Shown here: piece after piece, positions 46,292-58,542 of the stretch
How positions within the stretch are numbered: the first letter of the stretch is position 1
How the letters are laid out: each line of letters starts with the position of its first letter
From: Daedaleopsis sinensis
Taxonomy: Eukaryota > Basidiomycota > Agaricomycetes > Polyporales > Polyporaceae
DNA length: 64,000 nucleotides
Assembly: GCA_033807695.1 (NCBI GenBank)
Contig: CM066302.1
Span: 2,914,001-2,978,000 of the forward strand
Direction: 5' to 3'
Made by a program: the position numbers and the translations under genes
The notes under the pieces: model-generated
The model's input: the letters and a program-made list of their open reading frames with translations, nothing else
What the model was told of the DNA's origin: nothing
Database searches by the model: none

Positions 46292-47633
46292 GGCTATCCG
46301 ACCCGGTCTGGAGCTGAGGCGTGCGCGTGGGGAGCGAGGACTCGGAGGAGTGAGTCGCCTCTCTCGATATAGATGGAGTCTGTCTGAGTCTGGCTGACGA
46401 TGACGGTGCCAACGGTAGGATCTTGTTGTCGGATTTGTATAGATGTAAGTAGATGTAGATGTAGGGCGGTTGCTACCATATATGCTGGATATGCCGTGCA
46501 ATGTGCGCTGCCGCGGGACTACTGTTGTGTGTGCGCAGTGCGCACGACCACTGGCCATGTCGTTCGAACCTTGTGTGAGGGGAAGGGGACTCGGATCTAC
46601 TAAACAGAGTCTGCGTTCACCCCACGATCGCGAGAACATGCCTGAACCTGCCTGAACATGCATATGCGCCAAGCTGTCGATCGAGATTAATGACCCCATG
46701 GGGTTCAATACATGCCGAAAAATAATGCGGGGTAAGTTCTTGCTGGTCTTTTCAGGTCTTTTCTCGTCATCCGAGGGTTGAATAGGGTTGAATGTTGAAC
46801 GTTGCACGTTAACGTTGACCTGACTTGACCGATGTGTGGCAGAGCCGTAAGGACCACCGCGGAGGTCCGACGGGAAAGCACATGTCATGAGACTTGTTTG
46901 TACATAAGCTTAAGTATCAGACTATCAGGCGGCAGGGCTCAGGAGTTTGGGGTAGCGGCGTAGTTCCTGGATCACCGATCTCATCAGCTAGCAATATTCT
47001 GAATGAGACTAGCATGTCCGTCGTTTGCTTGGCTTACCATGGGGTATTCATGATTTCTGCCACCGTCTGAAGGTCGTGCTGAGGGCGAGTAAACCCTGAC
47101 AATACCGGCGGGGGTTGTTCAATATTTGAGTCTGCAACCCGAATTAGCTGATCCTGGGCACGAGCTACATAATGGTTAGCTTCAGGGGTCGCGCTCGCCC
47201 CGCGTGACCACCTGGTGACCACGGTCCAATTTGTCCACGGCAGCGAACTAACAACTACTAACAGCGAGCGTCGGCTGTTTCCTAATGCGAGTTATAGTCA
47301 GCACCATTGGGAGATGGATGCGGGGCGGGCGTACGTATTTAGGTCTCGCGAGACCAGCCGCATCTCCGGCTCCGAATTTTCGGACCTCGGGCTCGGGTGC
47401 AGTCGCTCGCCGGACCACCAAACCCCTCGGCAACGTTTACACACGGCCCACTAACACGGGGACAGAGCAGACTGAGGCTAAGACAGGAGAAGACATAAGG
47501 CATTCCACTGATCCAGACGTACCTGCTTCCCCATACGCCCCTAAGACGACTCTCGGACCCCTCCTACCTCTCTCCTCCTCCTCGCCTCCTTCTTCTTGAA
47601 CACCTGAGTAGAGCTTGACACGCGCGCGACGAC
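46292..47633. other. Intergenic between ligase copies A and B
   Basis: About 1.3 kb with no coding exon recognised. Presumably the 3' region of copy A and promoter of copy B; a pyrimidine-rich leader precedes ATG 47634. Confidence 0.45.
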
Positions 47634-50205
47634 ATGGCAGCGAACATTCCGACGATCTACGGCGAGGGCGGGCCTCTGGCGCACATCCCGGACGACGTGA
47701 CGATCCCGCAGTTCTTCCTGGACTCGCACCACCCGCTGACGGGCGAGGCGGCGCAACTGCGCAACCCGGCGTACTTTGTCGACGACGCGACGGGCCGGGA
47801 GGTGACGGGCGACCAGGTGAGTCCGTTCGTCGACTCAGGCTGTGGGGTGCGGAGGAGAGCATGATGGTCGAAGGAAGGAGAAGACGCTGCGGGGAGCTGG
47901 ATTGGGCCGAGAGGCTGCTACTAGTACAGGGCGGTCGTTGAACGGGGCGCTGACTGGGAGTTCGCAGGTGCGCACGCGCGTCGCCGGGCTGGCAAACGCG
48001 CTGCACATCCGCTGGAACATTGGTGAGCTCTTCCAGCCGTGGTCGTCGTAGCGAAGCAAAGAGCTGAAACGAGTGTTTGGCGCGAACAGGGAACGATGAC
48101 GTCGGTGCGTGCCCGCTGCTTCTGCAATCATTAATGTCTGGCTGACGCGACCGTGACCAGTTTGCACGTTCGGTCCCAACCATGTCGGTCAGTCCTTCTC
48201 ACTTTTCTCGCATGTGGTTCTATATGCTCACCATGCACGAGCAGACTACCCAATTGTTCTATGGTATGCATTATTTGTGTATGAGATGGACTCGGGCGAC
48301 GAATGATACGTTTCCACAGGGCGACTCATCGCGTAGGGGCTATCCTCACGTACGTGCCCTCTCCTATCGCGGTCTGCAGCGTTGTACTCACGCTCAGACA
48401 TATATGACAGCGGCGCGAACCCTGCGTACACCGCGGACGAGCTTGTATACCAAATCCAGACCGCGAAAGCGACCATCCTCTTCGTCCACCCCGACTCTCT
48501 CCAAGTCGGCCTCGAAGCCGCGCGCAAAGCCGGCATTCGCGACGACCGCGTCGTGCTCTTCGACGCCGTGCCCGGGGACAGCCATCTCAACGTCGAGGAC
48601 CTCGTCAACGAGGGGCTCTCCCAGCCCAAGCGCTATGCCGAGCCCCAGCTCAAGCCTGGAGAGGGCAAGACGAAGCTCGCGCTGCTCTTCTTCTCTAGCG
48701 GCACGACGGGCAGACCGAAGGCGGTCATGATCCCGCATTACGCTGTCATCGCGAACTGCGTGCAGATGAAGCAGTATGCGAACACTCGCGACGCCGGGAA
48801 GCCGAATGCACAGAAGCTGTATGCCTCTGGCGATGTTGCTCTCGGAGGTACGCATAAGTCTGCTCTACAGCGGACAGACACTCATGATTTCTTGCAGTGC
48901 TGCCGTTCTACCGTGCGTCTGCTGTGTCGTTGTCATGCGGAGTTACGGGGCTGAGTCGTTGTTTATCTCGCAGACATCTACGGTGTTGTCGTCAGCTTGC
49001 ACTTCTTCCTCTTCACCGGGGTACGTGATATGCTCGCTTTCGACCTACACATGCACAGGTACTGACTGCTAGCATAGATCACGCTGGTCATCGTACAACG
49101 CTTCAACTTCGAGAATATGCTGAAGAGTATACAACGGTACAAAGTCGGACACCTCGCGTATGTTTTACACCATCCCTCCCCGAACTCTGTTGACCCACGA
49201 TCGTCTCGATAGTCTCGTTCCACCGATGATCGTGCTCTTGTGCAAGGTAAGAGCGGCGCTAGAAATACAAGCACATCCTCACTAATCCCCACATGCACCG
49301 CTCAGCACCCAGCCGCCAAGAAGTACAACTTCGACCACGTCAAGATGCTCACCAGCGGCGCCGCGCCGCTCAGCGCCGAGCTCACGCACCAAATCGCGCG
49401 CGTGCTCAAGAACAGCGGCATCGGCCAGGGCTACGGCATGACCGAGACCTGCACGACCTTCTCCTTCCCGCAGCTCGACATGCGCGTCGGCACCCCCGGC
49501 TCCGCGGGGCGCCTCATCCCTGGGGTCGCCTGCCGCATCCTCAAGGCGGACGGCACCTGGGGCGGGGTGGACGAGCAGGGCCAGCTCGTCGTCACGGGCC
49601 CGAGCATGGCGATCGGCTACCTGGACAACGCGGAGGCGACCGCAGACACCTTCCGCGACGGGTGGGTGTACACGGGGGACGAGGGCTACGTGAACGCGCG
49701 CAAGGAGCTGTTCATCGTCGACCGCATCAAGGAGCTCATCAAGGTGCGCGGGTTCCAGGTCGCGCCCGCGGAGCTCGAGGGCCTCCTGCTCGACCACCCC
49801 GATGTCGCGGACGTGTGCGTCGTCGCGGCGCCCGACGAGTACAGCGGCGAGCTGCCGTACGCGTTCGTGTCGCTGCACGAGAAGGTGCGCGAGCGCGTCG
49901 CGAAGGACCGCAAGGAGGAGGAGCGCGTGCGCCAGAGCATCATGAAGGTGCGTTCTTCATTGCCCTTGGGCTTCTCTCTGCGACGACCCAGGAGCTGATG
50001 CGTGGGCGTTGGCGTGCAGTACGTCGCGGATCACAAGACGCAGTACAAGTGGCTCGCGGGCGTCGAGTTCATCGAGGTCGTGCCGAAGAACCCCAGCGGG
50101 AAGCTGCTGCGGAGGCTGCTGAGGGACCGCTTGAAGGATGGCTTGAAGAACGGGAGCGTCACGCTCATACAGCCCGGCGCGAAGAAGACGAGGGCGAAGC
50201 TCTAG
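47634..50205 (+). CDS. Peroxisomal AMP-forming CoA ligase (4CL-like), tandem copy B
   Basis: Intron positions largely parallel copy A. Motifs: LAHIPDDVTIPQFFLDSHHP, FGPNHVDYPIVLWATHRVGA, FFSSGTTGRPKAVMIPHY, LPFYHIYGV, TSGAAPLSAEL, YGMTETCTTFSFPQ, GYLDNAEATADTFRDGWVY, TGDEGYVNARKELFIVDRIK, ELIKVRGFQVAPAELEGLLL and VPKNPSGKLLRRLLRD. The protein ends KTRAKL, a good PTS1. All catalytic elements are intact. Compared with copy A it differs mostly in the N-terminal acyl-binding half, which suggests a shifted substrate range; that is inference. Codon use and GC content look like those of its neighbours, so duplication in place is more likely than transfer. Confidence 0.88.
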
Positions 50206-51095
50206 GGTACAGCCCGTTCTCCCTGGAGTATGAGCTGTGTGTAAAACAAAGGAACGGGCGCACATTACTACGGGCGTACTGTAGATTAAGAATGTCCTCT
50301 CGATTATAGCTAGAGGTTAGTTCGATACTGCTAACGATTACGTAGTATACTTCGAGTCTATAAGATGACATGTCCGGAATGGCACATGCTAGAGTGAATA
50401 CAAGGACCTTTGACCCACATGATTACGGTGAGCATGGATGGGAGGTGAGCATGGAGTGGGATGGGAGGGCTCCGAATTTTGACTCGACTTGATCATGATG
50501 CATGAATGCAGCATGATGATGATTAATCGTGAGCAAACGGTAGCGCCCATGCCTCTTCCTCCGACGACCATGATGAGTGATGGTACCCAATCGCATCATC
50601 TTTCGAGTTTCTACTTCTTATGCGATTGAGACTTACTGCATGGAAGAATCTGCGTCGTGGCCGTGTTCTCAGCATATATCGCCCTAGAAACTCAAGTTCC
50701 AAGTTCCAACACTGTACTCACGCGGCTGGCAGACTCGGAGCCTGTACAGGCTTAATGTACATCCGCCTCACCTCTTCTACCCAAACGGGTACTCATATTG
50801 TCAGTGTCTGCGCTGTTCTACGCTGGCATACCACACTGACGGTGCGTTACACGGTTTTTAGGCTGCTACTACTCCCGGTGCATGATGCTCCGGCCCCTTC
50901 CCAAATTCCTTTCACACGTAGGAATATTAATGGGTCAGCCCTCCCATCCACCTCGACGGCCCGTTCGAAAGACTGGCCGTTCTTCTCTCCTCTTGACTAC
51001 GACCAGGTATCTCCCCACCTGCTAGACGACGGGGCGATACCCTCTACGCCAGACTGTTGTATCTGTCTTGGGGTCGACAGTCGACATCTGCGCGC
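50206..51095. other. Intergenic between ligase copies B and C
   Basis: About 890 bp, partly AT-rich, with no recognised gene. Holds the promoter of copy C. Confidence 0.45.
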
Positions 51096-53739
51096 ATGTC
51101 TGAGATTCATGGCGATGGGGGCCCACTCCCACCCATCCCGGACGACCTCACGATCGCACAGTTTGTGCTTGACGGGCAGCACCCCGTGCGGCCTGCTTGG
51201 AGCTCTGCGATGCGGCCGTGGCTTATAGAGGAAGAGACAGGGAGGGAAGTTGGCTCGGATGAGGTGCGTGAACGGAGCTGTTTATATTGGCATGCGGCAT
51301 CCATGCGTGCTAACATCGTGTCATGTCGTGTGTCGAAACATTCGCCAGCTGCGCGCCAGGGTACATGGATTAGCGAATTCGTTAAAGATACGATGGAACA
51401 TAGGTGAGCGCCAGAGCGACGTAAGGGATGTGCGAGGATGAAGCTGATAGTTGGGTTGCCTGGACAGGATATGACGACCTTGGTACGTGCGAGCAGCCCG
51501 TCGTTGCGTGTATCATTTGAGGTAGACATGCCACAGTGTGCATATTCAGCCCGAATCACATCGGTGAGTAGACTACGAGGTATATACCAGATGACGAACT
51601 GACTAGAACGCTTCCGAAGACTACGTTGTCGCAATATGGTTCGTGACACTGGATTCCGACTATTGCGCGTCCGCTGACCATTTTCACAGGGGTGTCCAGA
51701 AGCTGGGTGGGATTGTATCGTAAGATACCAGTTGAGTCTTCCTCACGCCCACTACTCATTCGCATAAGCACAGTACTGCGAACCCGACATACACCGCAGA
51801 CGAGCTTGTCCATCAGCTGCAGCTCTCCAAGGCATGCTTCATCATCACCCATTCCACAATGCTCTCCGTGGCCAGAGAGGCGGCAAGCAAAGTCAGCATC
51901 CCACCAGAACGTATCGTACTCTTCGATCCTGCAGCTGGATCTACCCTCGCCGACCTGCAAACCTTGGTCAGCCAGGGACTGAGGGCGCCACAGCAATACA
52001 CGGACCTGCGGTTCCGACCGGGCGAGGCGAGGAAGAAGCTTGCGCTGTTGTCGTTCTCGAGCGGGACCACCGGGAAGCCCAAGGCGGTGATGATCTCGCA
52101 CTTCAGCATTATAGCGAACACCTGGCAGGTGGCACACTACCTCCATCTGAACGACGAGAGCGTGCCGATGGAGCGTAGGGCGTATCGGCCGGGAAGCGTC
52201 ACTATGGGAGGTGCGTCACTTCGTCGCGGTCGTGTGTACTCCCGTAAATCGAGCTGACTGCAGGCTGCGTGTCCCGTAGTATTACCGTTCTACCGTAAGG
52301 CAGTTATACTTTGAAAAGGCCCGATGCTGACGGGTATAACAGACGCATATGGGATGCACATGGTGCTTTTCACCAGCCTGTACTTCGGAGTAAGTGCACA
52401 TACGAGGATTTCTCAGACTCAGGGCACAGTTTCTGACTGTCACTTCAGAGCACGGTCGTAGTGTCACCGAGGTTCTCACTGGAGCGCATGCTTCAAAGCA
52501 TTGAACGATACCGCGTCACACACCTCTGGTATGCACTCAGACGATTTGTTCCACAATATGACTGACCCGCTATGTCCGCGGCGGCAGCCTGGTGCCACCT
52601 CAAGTTGTTTTGCTTTGCAAGGTAGTCTCCGCGGCCGCCTGCATGCGAGTGCAGCTGATCATGAGACGTCCTCAGAGCCTGATAGTCAAGAAATACGATC
52701 TGAGCTCTGTGTACTTCCTCAAGGTAGGAGCGGCGCCGGTCGGCGCGGAGCTCACCGAACAGATCGTGCGGGTCTTCCCACGCAGCATATTCGGCCAGGG
52801 ATACGGTATGCTCAACACACCCTACGCTTGCGTCTCACTTGACAGAACGCTCCCCCATGCATAGGCATGACTGAAATTGTGACGGCCGTGACGTTCCTCC
52901 AGCTGGACCAGCTCGTGGGGACGCCTGGTAGTGCTGGCATGCTGCTCCCTGGCACCACAGCGCGGATAGTGAAGCAAGACGGGACACTTGCGGGGTTCAA
53001 CGAACTGGGGGAGCTTCATGTGAAGACGCCGTCGATGTCTCTTGGATATCTTAACAATCCAAAAGCGTGAGTGGCATGTCTTGGGTAGCTGGTCCTAAAC
53101 ATCGCTGAACAGCACCAGAAACGAGGAGACATTCTACGACGGGTAAGTACAACAACCCTCCCCCCGGAATGTGGCATCCGCGACGTCTCACTGACTGTTT
53201 CTAGCTGGATACGGACTGGGGACGAGGTCATGATCAACGAGCGCAAGGAGGTATTCGTCGTCGACCGCATCAAAGAACTCATAAAAGTCCGCGGGTTCCA
53301 GGTTGCCCCGTCAGAGTTAGAAGGGCACCTGCTTGACCACCCGAGCGTCGGCGATGTGTGCGTCGTCGGTGCTCCAGACGAGTACAGCGGAGAGCTGCCG
53401 TTCGCGTTCGTCTCCCTCAACCAGAATGTGCGCGCGCTCGTCGCGAAAGTCCCGAGTGAGAGGGAGCGCGTGCGGGAGAGCATTATGAAGGTGCGTCCGA
53501 CCTATACCCTCTACCGCTGTTAGATCGCTTGAGACGAGTTTCTGCGTATGCAGTACGTGGCGGACCATAAGACCCAATACAAGTGGCTCGCGGGCGTCGA
53601 GTTCATAGACAGCGTGCCGAAGAACCCGAGCGGAAAGCTTCTGAGGAGGGTGCTGAGGGACCGCCTGAAGGAGGGCCTGAAGAACGGAAGCATCAAGCTC
53701 GCTCGGCCGGGCGGAAGGATAACGAGGGCAAAGCTATAG
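51096..53739 (+). CDS. Peroxisomal AMP-forming CoA ligase (4CL-like), tandem copy C, more diverged
   Basis: Starts MSEIHGDGGPLPPIPDDLTI. Motifs: FSPNHIDYVVAIWGVQKLGG, SFSSGTTGKPKAVMISHFS, LPFYHAYGM, VGAAPVGAELTEQI, YGMTEIVTAVTFLQLD, GYLNNPKAT, DGWIRTGDEV, DRIKELIKVRGFQVAPSELE and VPKNPSGKLLRRVLRDRL, ending ITRAKL (PTS1). Two differences from copies A and B stand out. The usual Ser of the SGAAP motif is Val (VGAAP). The segment after VPPQVVLLCK is interrupted by an extra intron (about 52622-52676) and resumes SLIVKKYDL, where the others have HPAxKKY. The catalytic Lys and phosphate loop are present, so an active enzyme with altered acyl specificity is the simplest reading. Confidence 0.85.
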
Positions 53740-54631
53740 TTGTCGTGAATTTCAGCCACTCGTTGGTTCTGGTTGGCTTGCGTACGAATCAACGGACGCA
53801 TCCAAGTTGCTCCAAGAATTGAGCACTATTGAATTACATACAGTCAGCAGTTTCAAAGCAGTTCTTATAACCAAAGCTAGGCCGACTCGCTCGCTTTTCT
53901 CCATCATAGAACATGCATGAGTCGCAAACTGCTCGACCTCCCTGGTGCCAACAAGGCTCACGGTACAGTATCAGAGAGACTTTGTATATCAATCTATGTA
54001 CCGCATGGCATGTTCGTTCCAAGGCGAGTTGGCAAGCGACATTGCAAGAAAGAGAACATGAACAGCCCTTCCTGACTCACGTCGTAGCGGCCAACCCAAG
54101 ATGGAAGACAAGTATAGGGTGTATAGCGACGTACTTGCTCAATCCGCGAGTGCAGCGTTGACGTGATTGCAAACAGACAAGAAACCTGCTTTCTCTTCGA
54201 GATCCAGCGACGTCGGAAGACAAACCGACAGGCTGTCCATGTCAGGGTCCGCCATGCCCAGACCGCTTCCCTTGTCGATACGTCCCCACGCCTAACTCAA
54301 GCAAAGCAGATCCGTCGCAGGACGTGTAGCGGGCGTGGTGGAGGACTATGAACGAGGTATTTGAGGGCGTTTGTTGATGGTAGTGGGAGGGGAGGGGGGT
54401 GAGCCCGTTCAAGCCCGGGAGGAAACTGATGCAAACCATAGTCGATAGAACCATTGCTCTGTGGGCCACCCACAATGGAACTTTCCCCCGTATCGCATCA
54501 TTGGCCGCGAAACGAGTACTTACCTATTTGTCTTCCTACTGAAGTGCTCGAGCTCGTGATGACCTGGTTGCGCCGCCAATAATACGCACTATGCTCATAG
54601 GGGTCCGAGCTGGGTGTACGTTCATAATACA
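53740..54631. other. Intergenic, no gene recognised
   Basis: About 890 bp between the convergent stops of ligase C and the Asterix-like gene. Open frames are present on the minus strand near 54242-54630, but they lack a start-to-stop exon chain or domain. Confidence 0.4.
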
Positions 54632-55240
54632 TCAGGCCACAACGGTAGCCTTCGAAGGACCGACCATGACGAGGGGAAGGTACGAAGCCACAAGCGCGGC
54701 GAGGCCAAACCTGGTCAATGCGGAGCGCGTCAGCTTGATAGATACTATAGCGCAGGAGGGACGGCGTGACCGACATAAGAACGCCTGCATTGCTTGAACC
54801 GCCCTCTTTTGCGCGTAACGGATGCTGGTTGACCACGCTGTTGATGGAGAGGAGAAGGGACGGCCATGCAAGGTAGCTGTGCGCAAACGACATACCGAAG
54901 TAGGGGCGGTCAGGGCCGGTTGTATGCCTTGCGTGAGAGGTATAGACAGAGCACGTACCGATTCCGAGTGACCATGATCAACATCGAGACAAACATCACT
55001 GAGATTCAGAACATATGAGACATCTTGAAGTAGAGGGATACGTCCGTATCTCGGGCTTACTGGAGGAGGAGAGTGCATCTACGTATTCCATCCGCCCGCA
55101 TTAGTAGGATGTCAACTTTAGATGCTTGCTCGACATTGAGACTCACCAAGATTGTCAGCCTGCCATGACTCTGGAATAGAGAACTCTGCCTCTTCGGGTT
55201 CGCGGGGATCGTCGCCAGCAAAAGCAACTAGTGAGGACAT
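54632..55240 (-). CDS. Asterix-like protein (PAT complex subunit, ER membrane)
   Basis: Five exons (55240-55147, 55078-55061, 54998-54959, 54876-54775, 54710-54632) fit in phase and give 110 residues. The soluble start is MSSLVAFAGDDPREPEEAEF. The segments MMFVSMLIMVTRNRYLAWPS, LLLSINSVVNQHP and MFGLAALVASYLPLVMVGP follow. The length, the three hydrophobic segments and the order of 'soluble start, helix, R-x-(Y/W)-x-A-W, helix, final helix with SYLPL' fit the UPF0139/Asterix family. Asterix (human WDR83OS) pairs with CCDC47 at the ER translocon to chaperone multipass membrane proteins. The second exon is only 18 nt. The identification rests on pattern, not on a database hit. Confidence 0.7.
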
Positions 55241-56248
55241 GGTGGTGAGACTCAACGCCGTCCGCTGAGCGCTCCTGCTCCGTTCAGAAGGGCGCTTACA
55301 TTGAGGCCATAAGCGCCCTGGTGTGCTGGCGGATACGCGATAAGCGCCATGAATCAAGTTAACCTCGTTCAATACCGTTTAGTCGCAGTACTAGTGATGT
55401 ATGCCCTCGACGGGTCAGTACGTACACAGTATTTGTGGATCTTTCTGCGTACTCTAAATTGACAGAGGTTTGCCAAAGGTTGCCATACAAATCTCACGCC
55501 GCTGCCCGAGACGTCCGATTCGGAGTGCGAGCGGACGCGCGACGCAAGTTAACTATGATAGACACCCTAGACAGTCGAAGGCTGTCTCCGCTCTAGTCTG
55601 TCTACACGCCGGGATCTAATGGTCTACTCCCCATCCTCAGAATACAAGCCGCAAAGTCGATATGTGTAACACCACGTCGCGAGGTTCATACACTTTCACC
55701 GATCCTTGGCACCCTCGGGCATCATGGGGGTCCCCGCGCATCTCGCGCATCCGCAGCAAATGTAACGCAAGCGCAGCGAGGTCGTGAGCTTCGTACTGAG
55801 TCTATCTCCGGGACGACACTCACGATGTCCGTCCCGTCACGTTCATTAAAGAGCTACCGCTGTCTGCGTCAATCATCCGGGACCATGTGAGTGCTCCATC
55901 CGTCTTACAAGGGACTCATCTGCCACATATACAAGGCGAGAAGCAGGCAATGGCGCACGACGAAGACTGTACATGAACTACGGCGTGTGTGAGGCGCGAG
56001 GCGTGCGGCGACACCCGGATAAGTACCTGGCCGCGGATGTCAACCTCCACGGACGTACAAACTGCTGCTGCGGGCCCAGAGCTGGGTACCCGGCGGATGC
56101 CCCTGCTGTACATATACGCTGCCCCCTGACCTCTTCGCTGATGCAGATCCCCCACTCCTTCCCATCTCTACTGCTTGGGACTTAGACGTCCACTGGCCGC
56201 TACTGGCCGCTGAGCGGCTGTCAGTCTACGACTCCGTACTAATCTGCC
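55241..56248. other. Divergent intergenic region, no gene recognised
   Basis: About 1.0 kb upstream of both the Asterix-like gene and the aspartic protease gene. No coding exon, RNA gene or repeat recognised. Confidence 0.4.
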
Positions 56249-58300
56249 ATGGTGTTACCAATTGCTCTCATCGCTGCGACATGGCTACCCGCTCTCTTTG
56301 GTCAGACCCTGGTATTGGCTGCTGGGATTCCCATGTCCGCAAGAACGGCGTTGGTACGACGAACAATCCCGCTCCATCTGGCCGGCACATCTTCTAGTCT
56401 GGTACAAGAACGCCTTTATAACCTCAATGTCACTCTTGAAGGAACAGAGTTTCAGGTATGCTCTCGTCCCCGTTCAGTATGATAAGGCTAATATCCACGA
56501 TGCTGATTGCGAGCCACGCCAGGTTATGCTTGACACGGGCAGCAGCGACCTCTGGATCGACACCAGCACATCCAATATCGCCTCCTTGATAGACGCGAAC
56601 AAGTCCGGGATTGCTGACACTGGGGTCTCCGCTCTGCTCGAGTACGGCGTCGATGGAGGGTACACATATGCGCGCGGGACCGTGCAGTATGGTGATATGC
56701 ACCTTTCCGGGCCAATCGGGAAGTCAGCGCACAATCAGTCTTTCGGTGCGTACCTTTCCGTGGTACGCGCTGAAGGCACGCTTGCTTGAGCTGCTCCAGA
56801 GCAGTGAACGTGCCGGGGACGACGAATATTACGCAGTTCGGGAACAGTGGCATCCTGGGATTGAGTCCGTCAGTCTTGCATACGCCTATCGGACAGCTGT
56901 GGGCGAGGAAGCTAATTTTATGTTCAGGTATGACAGCTGGAGTGTTATTCGAGAGGCTATGGAGGGGACCGCATGGGGTACAGATCTAATATCGACAACC
57001 GTTCGTAGCTTGTGTGTAACCCAGCGTCGCTTCACGGGCTGACGTCCGGTGATTAACAGATGTTTAGAGAGAACCCGATGGTGGATAGAATGTTCACACT
57101 CTCTTTTAACTCTCGCGACGCTACCGGCATCATCCATAGCGGGGCAGTGAATATCGGTGAGCATTCATTGTCCACCCACCCATCCGCCCACTCATTTTCA
57201 GACTGTGAATTTTACGCTGACGAGTATCCATCCCTAGGCGATGTCGATCCTGCGATCCCGGCTGTCCAATCCTCTCCCAAGATTCCACTAATGACTGGGT
57301 CGTTCTGGGATGTCCCGTCACAGGGCTTTTTCGTCGATGACGAGGCTGTGAAGTTTGGCAACTCTTCGGAAGAGCTGACCGTCATCCTTGATTCTGGAGT
57401 ATACGGAGGTGACATCTGCAACATATTTTCAGCTTCGTAATTAGAGTGCTGACAACTAAACCTCAGTCCTAGCACCTCCAGAGTACGTCGAGGCTATATT
57501 TGGCCGAATCCCGGGCTCAGTTCTCCTAGGCGACGGAACTTGGGATGTTCCTTGTGACACTAAGATGAACGTCGCAGTATCTCTGGGGTATGCTATGAGA
57601 CTGCGTATCGTTGATGGGCAGGAACTGACTTGTAGACGCAGATCATCAATATACCCTATCCACCCAATTGATTTGACAGAAGTGTACGGCGTGCGCGACG
57701 GACAACCGCTATGCAAGAGCATCTTCGTCAGTAACACTGATCAGGACCTCCGTGAGTGCCCCATCCCGCCGTTCCAATATCGATCTCGAGAACAACTCAC
57801 GAGCGTGCCCATTCAGCGTTCCTCGTTGGCCTTGGTGTGATGAAGAGCTTGGTCGTACTGCACCACTTCGGGGAGTCGGCAACATCGGGGCCGTACCTTC
57901 AAATGATGAGCGTGAGTGCTACAGCTGTCATAGATGAAGATTGAGATGGAACCTGACGACCTTGACCCAGACTATCGACATGGATCGAGCCTCCCTGGAG
58001 TTTGACGAGATGAATCCCGCTCGGATCAGGGCATTCGTCGAGTCACGCACAGTAGTGAGCACGGACGATCCTTCCCACCTCTCGCAATCTACCAGCTCTG
58101 CAAAGAGACTGCCGTTGCAATCTATTGTCGTGACCTCGCTTAGAACATTTGACCTACACAAAGACATTGACCGAGCGATCCAATGGGCCCGTTGGTATGT
58201 TCTGTTAGCAGTACTATTCTCTACTACCTCCCTAGCTACGCTGTACTTGCTGTATCAACGCTCTTCCTGTCTGCGAAAGAATGAAAGAGATCTCATCTGA
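56249..58300 (+). CDS. Pepsin-like aspartic protease (A1), membrane-anchored
   Basis: A gene of about eight or nine exons starting at ATG 56249 with a signal peptide (MVLPIALIAATWLPALFGQT) and ending at 58300. The first active-site motif is VMLDTGSSDLWID (DTG at 56532-56540). The flap region reads RGTVQYGDMHLSG. Middle-lobe blocks are NSGILGLSPSVLHTPIGQLW and RMFTLSFNSRDATGIIHSGA. The second active-site motif is VILDSGVYG (DSG at 57390-57398). A single membrane span near the C-terminus (WYVLLAVLFSTTSLATLYLL) leaves a short cytosolic tail. Fungal proteases of this layout sit at the cell surface or in the secretory pathway. In most A1 enzymes the second DSG/DTG is followed by Thr/Ser; here Val-Tyr follows, though the exon junction there is not certain. 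Confidence 0.82.
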
Positions 58301-58542
58301 ACTTACTAACTCATTGTGGTTGCTGAAGCCTGCTGAGGGACAAAAGGGACTTGGGCAGCGTGCAGACGCGTGGGACACGTGACCGCGATGAGACGCAAAC
58401 AAAGGCAAACATAGAATTTGGGAATATGAACGCCACGTCGCGTCGCGCGCCCCGCGAGTGTCAAAGTCCCCGCGCTCGCGCTTTGCTTCTTTTTCCGCAC
58501 CCCCACCCACACCCGCGCGCGTACTCCCCGCAGCGAACGACG

